From: Macrostomum hystrix | Taxonomy: Eukaryota; Platyhelminthes; Macrostomidae | Assembly: GCA_950097015.1 (NCBI GenBank) | Contig: CATNEN010000030.1 | Location: 2,217,001-2,281,000, forward strand | Direction of reading: 5' to 3' | DNA: 64,000 nt | Part shown: positions 50,146-63,944 of the stretch, one piece after another | Layout of the letters: each line of letters begins with the position of its first letter | Position numbering within the stretch: the stretch's first letter is position 1 | Position numbers and translations under genes: made by a program | The notes under the pieces: generated by a model | The model's database searches: none | What the model was told of the DNA's origin: nothing | What the model saw: the letters and a program-made list of their open reading frames with translations, nothing else

Positions 50146-53100
50146 CATCCCATGATTGTATTATTCGATGGAATCACTGCAATCTCATGATTGTATTATT
50201 CGATGGAATCACTGCAATCCCATCATTGTCTTATTCGATGGAATCACTGCAATCTCATGATTGTATTATTCGATGGGATCACTGCAATCCCATGATTGTA
50301 TTATTCGATGGAATTACTGCAATCCCATGATTGTATTATTCGATGGAATCACTGCAATCTCATGATTGTATTATTCGATGGGATCACTGCAATCCCATCA
50401 TTGTATTATTCGATGGAATCACTGCAATCCCATGATTGTATTATTCGATGGAATTACTGCAATCCCATGATTGTATTATTCGATGGAATCACTGCAATCC
50501 CATGATTGTATTATTCGATGGAATTACTGCAATCCCATGATTGTATTATTCGATGGAATCACTGCAATCCCATGATTGTATTATTCGATGGAATCACTGC
50601 AATCCCATGATTGTCTTATTCGATGGAATCACTGCAATCTCATGATTGTATTATTCGATGGAATCACTGCAATCCCATCATTGTATTATTTGATGGAATC
50701 ACTGCAATCCCATGATTGTATTATTCGATGGAATCACTGCAATCCCATGATTGTATTATTCGATGGAATCACTGCAATCCCATCATTGTATTATTCGATG
50801 GAATCACTGCAATCCCATCATTGTATTATTCGATGGAATCACTGCAATCCCATGATTGTATTATTCGATGGAATCACTGCAATCCCATCATTGTATTATT
50901 CAATGGGATCACTGCAATCCCATCATTGTATTATTCGATGGGATCACTGCAATCCCATCATTGTATTATTCGATGGGATCACTGCAATCCCATCATTGTA
51001 TTATTCGATGGAATTACTGCAATCCCATGATTGTATTATTCGATGGGATCACTGCAATCCCATCATTGTATTATTCGATGGGATCACTGCAATCCCATCA
51101 TTGTATTATTCGATGGAATCACTGCAATCCCATCATTGTATTATTCGATGGAATCACTGCAATCCCATGATTGTATTATTCGATGGAATCACTGCAATCC
51201 CATGATTGTATTATTCGATGGAATCACTGCAATCTCATGATTGTATTATTCGATGGGATCACTGCAATCCCATCATTGTATTATTCGATGGAATCACTGC
51301 AATCCCATGATTGTATTATTCGATGGAATTACTGCAATCCCATGATTGTATTATTCGATGGAATCACTGCAATCCCATGATTGTATTATTCGATGGAATC
51401 ACTGCAATCCCATGATTGTATTATTCGATGGAATCACTGCAATCCCATCATTGTCTTATTCGATGGAATCACTGCAATCCCATCATTGTATTATTCGATG
51501 GAATCACTGCAATCCCATCATTGTCTTATTCGATGGAATCACTGCAATCCCATCATTGTATTATTCGATGGAATCACTGCAATCCCATGATTGTATTATT
51601 CGATGGAATCACTGCAATCCCATGATTGTATTATTCGATGGAATCACTGCAATCCCATGATTGTCTTATTCGATGGAATCACTGCAATCTCATGATTGTA
51701 TTATTCGATGGAATCACTGCAATCCCATCATTGTATTATTTGATGGAATCACTGCAATCCCATGATTGTATTATTCGATGGAATCACTGCAATCCCATGA
51801 TTGTATTATTCGATGGAATCACTGCAATCCCATCATTGTATTATTCGATGGAATCACTGCAATCCCATCATTGTATTATTCGATGGAATCACTGCAATCC
51901 CATGATTGTATTATTCGATGGAATCACTGCAATCCCATCATTGTATTATTCAATGGGATCACTGCAATCCCATCATTGTATTATTCGATGGGATCACTGC
52001 AATCCCATCATTGTATTATTCGATGGGATCACTGCAATCCCATCATTGTATTATTCGATGGAATCACTGCAATCCCATGATTGTATTATTCGATGGAATT
52101 ACTGCAATCCCATGATTGTATTATTCGATGGAATCACTGCAATCCCATGATTGTATTATTCGATGGAATCACTGCAATCCCATGATTGTATTATTCGATG
52201 GAATCACTGCAATCCCATCATTGTCTTATTCGATGGGATCACTGCAATCCCATCATTGTATTATTCGATGGAATCACTGCAATCCCATCATTGTCTTATT
52301 CGATGGAATCACTGCAATCCCATCATTGTATTATTCGATGGAATCACTGCAATCCCATGATTGTATTATTCGATGGAATCACTGCAATCCCATGATTGTA
52401 TTATTCGATGGAATCACTGCAATCCCATGATTGTCTTATTCGATGGAATCACTGCAATCTCATGATTGTATTATTCGATGGAATCACTGCAATCCCATCA
52501 TTGTATTATTTGATGGAATCACTGCAATCCCATGATTGTATTATTCGATGGAATCACTGCAATCCCATGATTGTATTATTCGATGGAATCACTGCAATCC
52601 CATCATTGTATTATTCGATGGAATCACTGCAATCCCATCATTGTATTATTCGATGGAATCACTGCAATCCCATGATTGTATTATTCGATGGAATCACTGC
52701 AATCCCATCATTGTATTATTCGATGGGATCACTGCAATCCCATCATTGTATTATTCGATGGAATTACTGCAATCCCATGATTGTATTATTCGATGGGATC
52801 ACTGCAATCCCATCATTGTATTATTCGATGGGATCACTGCAATCCCATCATTGTATTATTCGATGGAATCACTGCAATCCCATCATTGTATTATTCGATG
52901 GAATCACTGCAATCCCATGATTGTATTATTCGATGGAATCACTGCAATCCCATGATTGTATTATTCGATGGAATCACTGCAATCTCATGATTGTATTATT
53001 CGATGGGATCACTGCAATCCCATCATTGTATTATTCGATGGAATCACTGCAATCCCATGATTGTATTATTCGATGGAATTACTGCAATCCCATGATTGTA

Positions 53101-54350
53101 TTATTCGATGGAATCACTGCAATCCCATGATTGTATTATTCGATGGAATCACTGCAATCCCATGATTGTATTATTCGATGGAATCACTGCAATCCCATGA
53201 TTGTATTATTCGATGGAATTACTGCAATCCCATGATTGTATTATTCGATGGAATCACTGCAATCCCATGATTGTATTATTCGATGGAATCACTGCAATCC
53301 CATGATTGTATTATTCGATGGAATCACTGCAATCCCATGATTGTATTATTCGATGGAATCACTGCAATCCCATGATTGTATTATTCGATGGAATCACTGC
53401 AATCCCATCATTGTATTATTCGATGGAATCACTGCAATCCCATGATTGTCTTATTCGATGGAATCACTGCAATCCCATGATTGTATTATTCGATGGAATC
53501 ACTGCAATCCCATCATTGTATTATTCGATGGAATCACTGCAATCCCATGATTGTCTTATTCGATGGAATCACTGCAATCTCATGATTGTATTATTCGATG
53601 GAATCACTGCAATCCCATGATTGTATTATTCGATGGAATCACTGCAATCCCATCATTGTATTATTCGATGGGATCACTGCAATCCCATCATTGTATTATT
53701 CGATGGAATCACTGCAATCTCATGATTGTATTATTCGATGGAATCACTGCAATCCCATGATTGTATTATTCGATGGAATCACTGCAATCCCATCATTGTA
53801 TTATTCGATGGAATCACTGCAATCCCATGATTGTATTATTCGATGGAATCACTGCAATCCCATCATTGTATTATTCGATGGAATTACTGCAATCCCATGA
53901 TTGTATTATTCGATGGAATCACTGCAATCCCATGATTGTATTATTCGATGGGATCACTGCAATCCCATCATTGTATTATTCGATGGAATCACTGCAATCC
54001 CATGATTGTATTATTCGATGGAATTACTGCAATCCCATGATTGTATTATTCGATGGAATCACTGCAATCCCATGATTGTATTATTCGATGGAATCACTGC
54101 AATCCCATCATTGTATTATTCGATGGAATCACTGCAATCCCATCATTGTATTATTCGATGGAATCACTGCAATCCCATGATTGTATTATTCGATGGAATC
54201 ACTGCAATCCCATGATTGTATTATTCGATGGAATCACTGCAATCCCATCATTGTATTATTCGATGGAATTACTGCAATCCCATCATTGTCTTATTCGATG
54301 GAATCACTGCAATCCCATCATTGTCTTAATCGATGAAATCACTGCAATCC
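50146..54350. repeat. 35-bp minisatellite with higher-order structure
   Basis: About 120 copies of a 35-bp unit: ttgtattattcgatggaatc, actgcaatcc, then catga or catca. Variant positions are few (tcatga/tcatca, ttgtctt, gggatc, gaatta). The string of variants repeats in blocks: 51626-51900 matches 52396-52670 (offset 770 bp, 22 units) and also 50576-50850 (offset 1050 bp, 30 units). Confidence 0.98.
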
Positions 54351-55945
54351 TATTGATCCTATTTGATCATTTGCTGGAAAATAAGGGATTGTCACTAAGG
54401 CCATTGATTGCGTTTCTAGATATCCTAAGTATCCCTAGATATAACCGGCATTGTAGCCATATGTAAAGCACTTTCACTCGAAAGCGAGGCATCGACTTGG
54501 TACAGCCGTTGGTCATCGAATATTCAATGGTGTTCAAGACCGTGCGCTTCTGAGCAGCATACGCTTTGAGTCTCAGCTGCAGGCGGAATCCTCCCGGACT
54601 GTCACAAGCTATCCAGATCGGCATAATTAGCTATTCTGCTTGTCTGAGTTCTGTTCTGGGCACATTGCTAGCCTTATAGCCTGCTTATTCTACCCTAGGC
54701 GGGCCAGTCTCAAGGCATTATAAATTGATCAATTCTTCAGAACACGCGCGGCTATTCTGCGCTGCTGTGCGATCTGTCTCACGCTCTGCTATACGAGAGT
54801 GAGGCGATGTTTCAGATGTACGGAGCATGTGTGTTTAGTTCACTAACGATTCACTGGTAGTTGTAATTAGCCGTCTAGTTACTCTTTACACTCATGCGTA
54901 GTCTTCAAAATCTTCACAGAAAGAAAAGCATTCTCCATATAAAATCTGTTTGCGATGATCATTCGTCCGAGAATTTTCCTGTAGACAGCCTTTATATAAG
55001 ATCCCCTTTTGAACCCTGGAAACTGTATCAAAAAGCTGTCTAAGGAGCCTTTCCCTTACTAAAGTAGCTAAGCAGCTCAAAGAGGGCCGCGAGACTGAGC
55101 GCCATTACAAATTTGAGGCAAAGATGAGATCTAAAAGGCAAGGCACAGCGCAGATTTCAGATACGGGCCGTCCCGCATTCTCGTCTTCTGCCGAGGATTT
55201 CTGGGATAATCAAAGCGTAAAATGCGCGCCCGTCACTCCGGGATGGAGATCTTTCGAATCGCTTGCATCCTCAGATTCTGTGAGGATCGCCCTCAGCAGT
55301 ACTGTTACATCCCTAAGCGAGAGGGCGGGTCCAGTGGCGCGGACAGGATATAAGCCATGCAAAGCCTGCCTCTCCACTCCCTGAGTCCGTCTGCTAATCC
55401 CCTCACATAGGCTTTCCCTTTCTGGGCCGCGGGGTGGGGTTTGCATCGAGGTTTGATTTTTTTGTGTCTCGAAATCAAGAAGAGATCGGAGAGGGAGCAG
55501 TCAGAAGCGGACTGATAGCGAGGCCAGAAGGAGCTCAGATTAAAGGCTAAAGGGAGATTCGGCGGGGGGTTTAGGGATGGGGTCCGGTGATCGCTAACAA
55601 ATATGAATTCAGCCGACAAAGACTCAGGCATTGAGTGCTATGAGACGTTAGTAGTTATCTCTAAACTGCCTAACCGAAGATTCCATTTCAGATCAACCGC
55701 TTATGCAATTTTCCCCAATATCTCACCAGAATATGCCTGTCTGCTCATTCCTCCCCCATCATGCAGATTCTTCGTTTAATTCAGCTGTCAGTGAGTTCTG
55801 TCATCCCAAATCCAGAAGGCTCTGACAAACTAAATAGTTGGCCCCATTAGGATCTCAGTTTTTTCTAATAAGTAGGTCGGTTTTATATCAAGCGATAGTG
55901 AGCGCTGTTTGAAGAGATCCTAGCTTTCACCTAAAAAACCTGTGA
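54351..55945. other. Unique spacer, partly GC-rich
   Basis: No supported exon. 55120-55620 is GC-rich and has gagggcgggtcc, a possible GC box, and gacaggatataagcc, a possible TATA box at about 55346, but no gene follows that I can recognise. Confidence 0.4.
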
Positions 55946-55949
55946 AATG

Positions 55950-57130
55950 TACAGATTAGAGCCTTCACCAACTCAAAAGAATGTACTAACAGGAGCCTTC
56001 ACCAACTCAAAAGAATGTACTAACAGGATCCTTCAACTCAAAAGAATGTACAGATTGGAGCATTCACCAACTCAAAAGAATGTACTAACAGGAGCCTTCA
56101 CCAACTCAAAAGAATGTACTAACAGGATCCTTCAACTCAAAAGAATGTACAGATTGGAGCATTCACCAACTCAAAAGAATGTACTAACAGGAGCCTTCAC
56201 CAACTCAAAAGAATGTACTAACAGGAGCCTTCACGAACTCAAAATAATGTACTAACAGGAGCCTTCACCAACTCAAAAGAATGTACTAACAGGAGCCTTC
56301 ACCAACTCAAAAGAATGTACTAACAGGAGCCTTCACCAACTCAAAATAATGTACAGATTGACCTTCACCAACTCAAAAGAATGTACAGATTGGCCTTCAC
56401 CAACTCAAAAGAGTGTACAGATTGGCCTTCACTAACTCAAAAGAGTGTACAGATTGGCCTTCACCAACTCAAAAGAGTGTACAGATTGGCCTTCACCAAC
56501 TCAAAAGAATGTATAGATTAGCCTTCACCAACTCAAAAGAGTGTACAGATTGGCCTTCACCAACTCAAAATAGTGTATAGATTAGCCTTCACCAACTCAA
56601 AAGAGTGTATAGATTAGCCTTCACCAACTCAAAAGAATGTACAGATTGGCCTTCACCAACTCAAAAGAGTGTATAGATTAGCCTTCACCAACTCAAAAGA
56701 ATGTTTAGATTGGCCTTCACCAACTCAAAAGAATGTATAGATTAGCCTTCACCAACTCAAAAGAGTGTATAGATTAGCCTTCACCAACTCAAAAGAATGT
56801 ATAGATTGGCCTTCACCAACTCAAAAGAATGTACAGATTGGCCTTCACCAACTCAAAAGAGTGTATAGATTAGCCTTCACCAACTCAAAAGAGTGTACAG
56901 ATTGGCCTTCACCAACTCAAAAGAATGTATAGATTAGCCTTCACCAACTCAAAAGAATGTACAGATTGGCCTTCACCAACTCAAAAGAGTGTACAGATTG
57001 GCCTTCACCAACTCAAAAGAATGTATAGATTAGCCTTCACCAACTCAAAAGAATGTACAGATTGGCCTTCACCAACTCAAAAGAGTGTACAGATTGGCCT
57101 TCACCAACTCAAAAAGAATGTACTAATTGG
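55950..57130. repeat. 32-34-bp minisatellite
   Basis: About 36 copies around cttcaccaactcaaaagaat plus gtacagattgg. The first third uses the variant gtactaacaggagc. The change from one unit type to the other occurs near 56350. Confidence 0.95.
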
Positions 57131-60100
57131 AACCTTTACCAATCCAAGAGGCTGCAGAGATTTCTGACTTAACAAATCATTAACTGACCTAGATAACAAT
57201 CCTGCATTCATCGCATATTTTTTTCAAGAAATCGTCATTTAGGATTTTCGTTGTGCTGTTTGCCTGTCTACTGCTCTACTTACTTGCGCGAGCGCTGCTA
57301 GTTAATGGGTGCAGATGTTTATACTAAGTAATTACTTTAAATAATGAGCTTGTGAAAGGACAGAGCAAAGTTGGAAAGATAAACTTTCCCTCTAGTCTCC
57401 GCTGTTAGCCCATCTCTGTAAGAGTCTCTCGAAATCCTGCAGGCTTCTCAAATTCTCCGAATAATTTTTCCCGAAGCGTCTCTCCTTCAACAAGCAGAAG
57501 CAGGACAGTGTGTCACGCAATCTCCTGATATAGACAGGGGAGCCGGGCGAGGGTGGGTAAATAGACTGAAATTTTCTCAATACAAAAAACAGCGATGAAA
57601 AGCTATTCGAGGGCTGCAGCAGCAGCAGCATGAAGGTCCGGATCTGCTCAACCCGCGCACACAGCTCCGGAAGGATGTTAGCTTGGGCGGAGGTTTTTGC
57701 TTTCGGTCGCTGGCAGCAATGGCGCAGGCTTTTAATCGGCTTTTTTCTCTTCTAAATTTGTGTCCCGCATAATCATGACCCGATTTCCCATGTCTGCCAC
57801 TGACCTGCCCACCCCCACTTCACTAGTTTGGCTTCGTATACATTGAGAAGTGTGTCGCCTCATTTCTACTGCATTAGAGAGGCCTGGACTCGCATTGAGA
57901 CAAACTCTATTAAAGTTCATTCAAAGCTTCCCATGCTTTGAAAACTAGAACTTAAAACAATTATAGCTTATGTTTAGCATATATTTTGAACAGGTGTATC
58001 ACAGGTCACGCCGAGTCAGAGCGAGTTTCGATGAGGTTCGCCAGCATCACATGGACGCGCACAGCAAAAAGAAAGAGTTTGTCAGTTGGTATAAAAGATT
58101 ATTATAAGCTTTTGTGGCCTAAATCTACAGTAAAAGTACCAATGGATTAAATGTACTTAGCTAGTCTATTGCATGAAAAAATCAAAGCGCTTAAAAATCT
58201 ATCTCTAATTATCTAATTGAATAGATGTACTTTAAAACAAAGGTGAATAACGGGAAAGCTTTGAGCCAAATTCGTAAAACAGCTGTTACCGAGACTAGAT
58301 GAAAAAGCTGGTGATAATACAGTACATGCACTATTATACTGGCAATCTAAGAGCACATGCTTTGATCAGCTGTTTTAGCAGTGAGATATATGAGGTATAG
58401 GATAGGATCCATGGAGTGCAAGGATCACACTCTTAATTAAACGAACTACGACATTATCAATATACGATTCTAAATAAATTCCATGCACCATATGGCAAGC
58501 GTTTTTATGAAAATCAACAAGAAATGTTAAAATAACAAAGTGCAAATTCGCTAAATCATTGTGCAATAACTATTTACAGATTATTATGCTTGAATCACGA
58601 AATACAGACCAAAATTAGCAAAAATAATGCATCTTATTTTAGCTGTTTTTCTGAAACTAAAGGTACTAAAGTATTATCAATTGGGCCTGCTGCATCATTA
58701 AATCTATCTTTTGTTAATTGGACTAAAGTTAAAATACGAGTAAATTAGCGACGACGTCTGTAATTGTCACTTTATTATCATAAGTCAGCTGGTCTTCATA
58801 CATTTCCTGCTGACACAGACTCCGTGGCGTGGTGTCTTAGCTTCTAGAAGACTCGATTATGACATCATCCGTTGCTTCTTGAACCTGCAGAATGTTTTTA
58901 TTAAGAATTGCATTGTTAATAAGATGTGACATACTTCAGTCTAAACTGTTCGCGACTGTCAATAAATGTTAAATGAATGTATTATAAAGCTTTCAACTGA
59001 TCCACCTGTCCAAATTGTGACGCAGATTATAACTGCAGGCAGCATGCTCAACTGTTCCCTTGAAAAAACGATTGCATTATGGTCCATTGGAACAAGCGAA
59101 AAAGCGTGAGCTCTATAATAGTCAGATGCACCAAAAGAAGCTGGGAGCAATGGCCCCATCAGTCTGTCTCCATGCCGACTAATGGACTAGCGGAGAGGTG
59201 GCTCGATTCGCAGAGGTAGGAAAGCGATTCTCGGAACTAAAATACCGATGAATAGAAATTTGGACTGGATACTGCTGGCCAAGCAGTGAAAAAACTGCGA
59301 GAAGCGGACGAAAAAGCAGCGGGCCATTCTCTTTATCTGCTTGCTTCTTTTATGCTAATCTCCGCTGAGCACAAGCCGGGGAGCATTGTGCCCGCCTGCT
59401 GATTGGAATTCGGATTCATTAAGAAAATGCGAATTTCCCCTGGCAGCCCGCAGTCTGATGAACGAGTCAGCGCCGAATAGAATTAGAAAGTGATTGAGTT
59501 TTCTCTCCTCATTGGCGGGAATATTGCGACTTAAATGAGACTTAATAAAATTTGGGTCTAAAGGGATTTTGTGTAAAGGGTAATGAGTAATGAGTCTCGC
59601 ATAAGATGACCGTCCTGGGTTCGATTCCGCACCTGGGCCATATTCAAATTTATATCATCAAATTTTGTACATACTAACTTTAGGAATGATAGTGATCGAT
59701 AAAACGGATATTCACATTTATAAATACCGTTCATATTCATATTGTCATTGGTTTTTAGCTTATATTTAATTCGCTTGGTGACTTAGAGTTGGGATTAAAA
59801 ATGGGGAATATTAGTCGGCGATCAACGGCGACTTAAGTTAGGCTCACATTTTTTACTTTAAAAAAGTTAATTTTCTCACCTCAAGGAATGCAAGAAAATG
59901 TGTGAAGAAAGCTAACGCGACTATATGGAAGCCAGAAAAAATATGATGCATGAGTCCAACTCCATCAGTTTCCCACGCCAAGAGGGGAAATTGCCACGGC
60001 CTCCACCTTCCCAGCTGTCAGTCTTGACGGGCCGCCACTTTTAAACTATTTTCTAGGGCTCTCCCGCTGCTGCTGCTGCTGCTGCTGATGCAGACTCGCT

Positions 60101-60625
60101 GCTGAGTTCACGCGGTGACGGGGGAAGCTGTATCTGACCCCCCCAACACACACACAAAACTTTTCCCGCAGCCCAGCGCACCACCTTCGCTTTCTTCCCT
60201 GGCAGTGACTTCCTCTCCTCCAAGCCGTCATCCCCTATCCCAATTGTTGTGTCGCCTAAAATCCCTAAATTCCGATTCCTTGAAGCTTGGAGTTTGGGAA
60301 GTTTGGGAAACCTGCGGTGGCTGCAGCGCTTGGGATCAAGTTGTCCATCGATCTACTCTCTCCTCACTCGCACTACGTATACTCAGCTCCCACTCGACAG
60401 CCTTGGCCCTGTGAGAGCGCGAAGCCTGCAGGCTACTGTTTATTGAACCCGCCTTGTCATGCAGCTGAGCGATGCAATGAGTCACACGCAAGGACTCTAG
60501 GAATGAAAATGTCTTACCTAACCAAGTCTTTCAGCCAGTAAATCCATCAAAGTTGTATGCTTGTAGTTATTTGCTTTGACAAAAATGCTATATAAAATTG
60601 TTTGACGGAATGTGACCGAGCTCTC
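57131..60625. other. Repeat-poor unique DNA
   Basis: No gene, SINE body or minisatellite is recognised. There is a tRNA-like B-box (gggttcgattccgcacctgg) near 59615 in an otherwise unmatched context, and a (CTG)n run at 60064-60087. It may be regulatory or intronic sequence of a gene outside the window. Confidence 0.4.
60064..60087. repeat. CTG microsatellite
   Basis: Seven to eight consecutive ctg units. Confidence 0.9.
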
Positions 60626-60629
60626 CCAT

Positions 60630-61110
60630 CTCGACACCCATTCTGTATCCATCCCATCTCCTATCCTCTCTCGCATCCTATCTCCCATTCTCTCTCCAAT
60701 CCCATCTCCCATTCTCTCTCCTAATCCCATCTCCCCTTCTCTGTTCCATCCCATCTCCCATTCTCTGTGACTGTTCCATCCCATCTCCCATTCTCTCCTT
60801 AATCCCATCTCCCATTCTCTCTCCAATCCCATCCCCCATTCTCTCCTTAATCCCATCTCCCATTCTCTCTCCCATCCCATCTCCCATTCTCTCCTTAATC
60901 CCATCTCTCATTCTCTCTCCCATCCCATCTCCCATTCTCTCCTTAATCCCATCTCCCATTCTCTCTCCAATCCCATCCCCCATTCTCTCCTTAATCCCAT
61001 CTCTCATTCTCTCTCCCATCCCATCTCCCATTCTCTCTCCAGTCCCATCTCCTATTATCTCCTTAATCCCGTCTCCCATTCTCCCTCCCATCCTATCGTT
61101 CACCCCCATC
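60630..61110. repeat. 24-bp pyrimidine-rich minisatellite
   Basis: About 20 copies of tcccatctcccattctctcc plus ttaa or tctccaa variants. The plus strand is almost all pyrimidine and A. Confidence 0.93.
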
Positions 61111-63944
61111 CCACTGTTCCAGTAGGAAGTAAATTGTGCCTAATCAGAGGTTCTGCATGCTAGCTATTAAAGCGTGGTAATTTATTCTACTAGCGTGAGC
61201 ATAGCCTCAAGCGGCACTCATGAAGCTATAGGCTTCCAATTTGTTACGAATCGATTCGTAAATAAACCCGAAGCATAGACTCAAGTCAATAAAGTGGAGT
61301 TCTGTGCCTAACTTAAGCACTGTGCTCACCTATCCAGGTGAAGCTGGATAGTGATGAAATCTCGCTAGGATCGAAATTCGCATTAAATCTGACACCATGT
61401 GAGGCGATGCTGCAGCATGCACAACTTTTTCAGCTGCCATAGCAGTCCTGACAGCCCTCCCCGATCTGTCTGTATCTCTTTTGCGTTCGGAGCCTCGGGT
61501 CATTCACGCACACGAGAGCATGGCTACTAAGGCGGTAAGAGGAGGCGGGATTAAAGGCGCGAGAGGCAGCTGAAGTGCAAGCATAATTCACCACCCCCTT
61601 AAGCCACTATTTCGCACCCATTCTTTTTATTCCCCAAATGCTGCTTAGCTCACGTTCGAAGTCCCCGCAGAGACGAGACGTGATGCAGAGCCCTGTCTCC
61701 TTACTTACCCACTCGCGTGCGCTCTCAGCGATCTTAATCCTCGTCTTTTTCATTTTTTTGGGGGGAACGGCTTTGTTGCTGCCGATAAGCAGTGCCAGCG
61801 ACTCAGCGAGACGGGGAATCTGTGAGTCTGTGGACTCTTTACCCGAGGCGAAGGTGGTGGTCTGTCTGTCCCGCTCCAGATGGGAGCGAAAGAGGCAGAG
61901 AGTGTGGCTATAATAGGCGGGGCTAACTCACTCGCGCTGTGTGTTAAGCAGCTTTGGAGTAGGCGGGGATGGAGCTGGAGGGAGAGGCACACCCTGCCTC
62001 CATCGCCAGCTTCCAGCATAAAAAAGTTAGGCACTGACCGAAACTAACTAACTATAAAGTTAGCCGTGCAAGGCCGGTTGGCTAATGGAAGTGTATGAGC
62101 TGGCCCAGTGAAAGTTGGAGATGAGCTGTTATGTGGCCAGCAATCTGATCAGGTAGCATACAAAGTTTACTCAGGCTCCATGCAGGCAGGTGGTCAGTCA
62201 AACTATGCTCTGGCCATCGTTCTACGGCTATAGTCTACGGAGATGGATTAGGGATAGATCCACTTACCCATCTCGCTGCTCCCAGTGATGAAAACGCTGC
62301 TCTGATTTCAGGAAAACAATAATGACAAAGCTATACTAGCGTGTTGGGGCGAAAGTTGCAGAGCTTCGAACTGGAGCAGTGTCTGGGCTGCTCGGTGCTG
62401 CGGGATCTCGGTGGCAAGGGGGGCAGAGGGGAACTACGGGACACAGCTGAGGCGAATCTGGGCGGCCCAGAAGCCAATTAAGCCGCGGATGCTGGGTGTG
62501 TGGGGGGGATAGACTGAGTGCTCCCAGCTCCCCGATGGGGCGCGGGAGTTTTTATGAGTCTCCCGGGTGGTTGGGAAGGGGCAGTAGGAGGGGCGTCCCG
62601 CTGCCCCCCCCACCCGGTCAGCGAAGGCGGCCGCAAGCCGCATTGGCTCCTGTATGCATGGAGCAGCCCGTTCAATAATACGAGCTGCCCACACAGCCAC
62701 ACACACACACACTTTCTTTGAGCTGGCGCCAACTCATGCATACATGCTGGAGCCTTTCCGGGCGAGCTTTGAAGAGAAAAAACTGAACTGGATTGAATGG
62801 AAGCTTTTTTCCCCCAATTCTCAGTTGGCGGGTTTTTTGGTCCCTTTCCCTTCCTCGCCGACCCGCCGAGCATGCGGACGCGGCGGCGGAGGCGGCCCCT
62901 GTTGTGGAGGTGTCGATGAGAAGGGTACGGAGACTTTGGCCAAGAAATGAAATTTCCTGCACAGCCTCGCTCTCAGCCACTCTCTCCAATTGCTCTCCGC
63001 TGAGCTGAATTCTACGGTTTCCACGCGAATTTCTCAGCAGCGCCGGGGCCATTGCTTAAGCCTCCTTTATCCCCAGCGGGACTTCAAGGGTAAGAAGAGG
63101 CCGGTACGGACAGAAGCGAAAGAAAAAGGAGAAACGGTCAGGGCAGTGCTCGGATTGGAATTTGTTGAATTTATGGTGCTGCCAACTCTATACAGTTCTG
63201 CTCGGGCTTAGGAAACATTGCCTATGGTTGCATGATAAAAAGCCAAATTTATGACTGCATGCTCACGAGTGTAGGTGGCTTTGACAAATTATCTGTTGCC
63301 AAGTTATACAAGCAATAGTTTCCACTACTTTATTTTAAATACAACGTAGCTAATTGCACATCGTTAGTGCATGGCTAAGCATAAATTAATGCAAGCGGCA
63401 TACTGCGCTTCGGAACTCCATCAAACTGTAACAACCATGTAGATTCTGCATTAATGATTCACGACCCCGCTTTCCCCTCCCTGACCTCCTCCAGTCCTAC
63501 AGGCCAGGTATTTATGCTTAGCTAATTCCTCTAGCCAAGTATTTCTCCGCTTCATGCGTCTGAGAGGATCTCACTGCTCATACGGGCCATACATCAGTCA
63601 GTGCGTCATTAATTAATTGACTTCTTTCTTGAGTTCGCCTCGGAAAAGGGTGAGAAAGGCTGCTGCTGCTGCTGCTGCTAGAAGGAACTCAGGGCTGAGT
63701 TGGCAGAATTTGACTTCATTTCTTGTCAAGAAGGAAAGAACCGGCGATCAGCTCACGGAAGCCTATTTGGCAGATTGATTCAATGTTTTTACCGTCCTAG
63801 CCCAGTGCTGCTACCGCTGCTAAAGCAACTGGAGCAGCTGCAGCGTTTGAATCAGACAAACCGCTTCAACAAAATTTACATCTCAATTATTAAATACCAA
63901 TCAGGCAAGCAGCGGCACGGAAGATAAATCTGGGAAGCAGAATT
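61111..63944. other. Repeat-poor unique DNA with GC-rich patches
   Basis: Contains GC-rich stretches (61900-62000, 62400-63050), homeodomain-type taattaattg near 63608 and a (CTG)n run at 63659-63680. No exon has both splice sites and recognisable protein content. Confidence 0.4.
63659..63680. repeat. CTG microsatellite
   Basis: Six to seven ctg units. Confidence 0.9.

Noticed and set aside
50296-54466. Many 69-209 codon repeat ORFs
   Set aside because: Produced by the 35-bp array. They all begin and end at the same variant positions.
59580-59645. tRNA gene or SINE
   Set aside because: Only a B-box-like piece is visible. The arms do not pair into a cloverleaf and no known body follows.
62434-63211. 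Several ORFs in the GC-rich right end
   Set aside because: Overlapping frames on both strands in GC-rich, low-complexity DNA. None has recognisable protein content.
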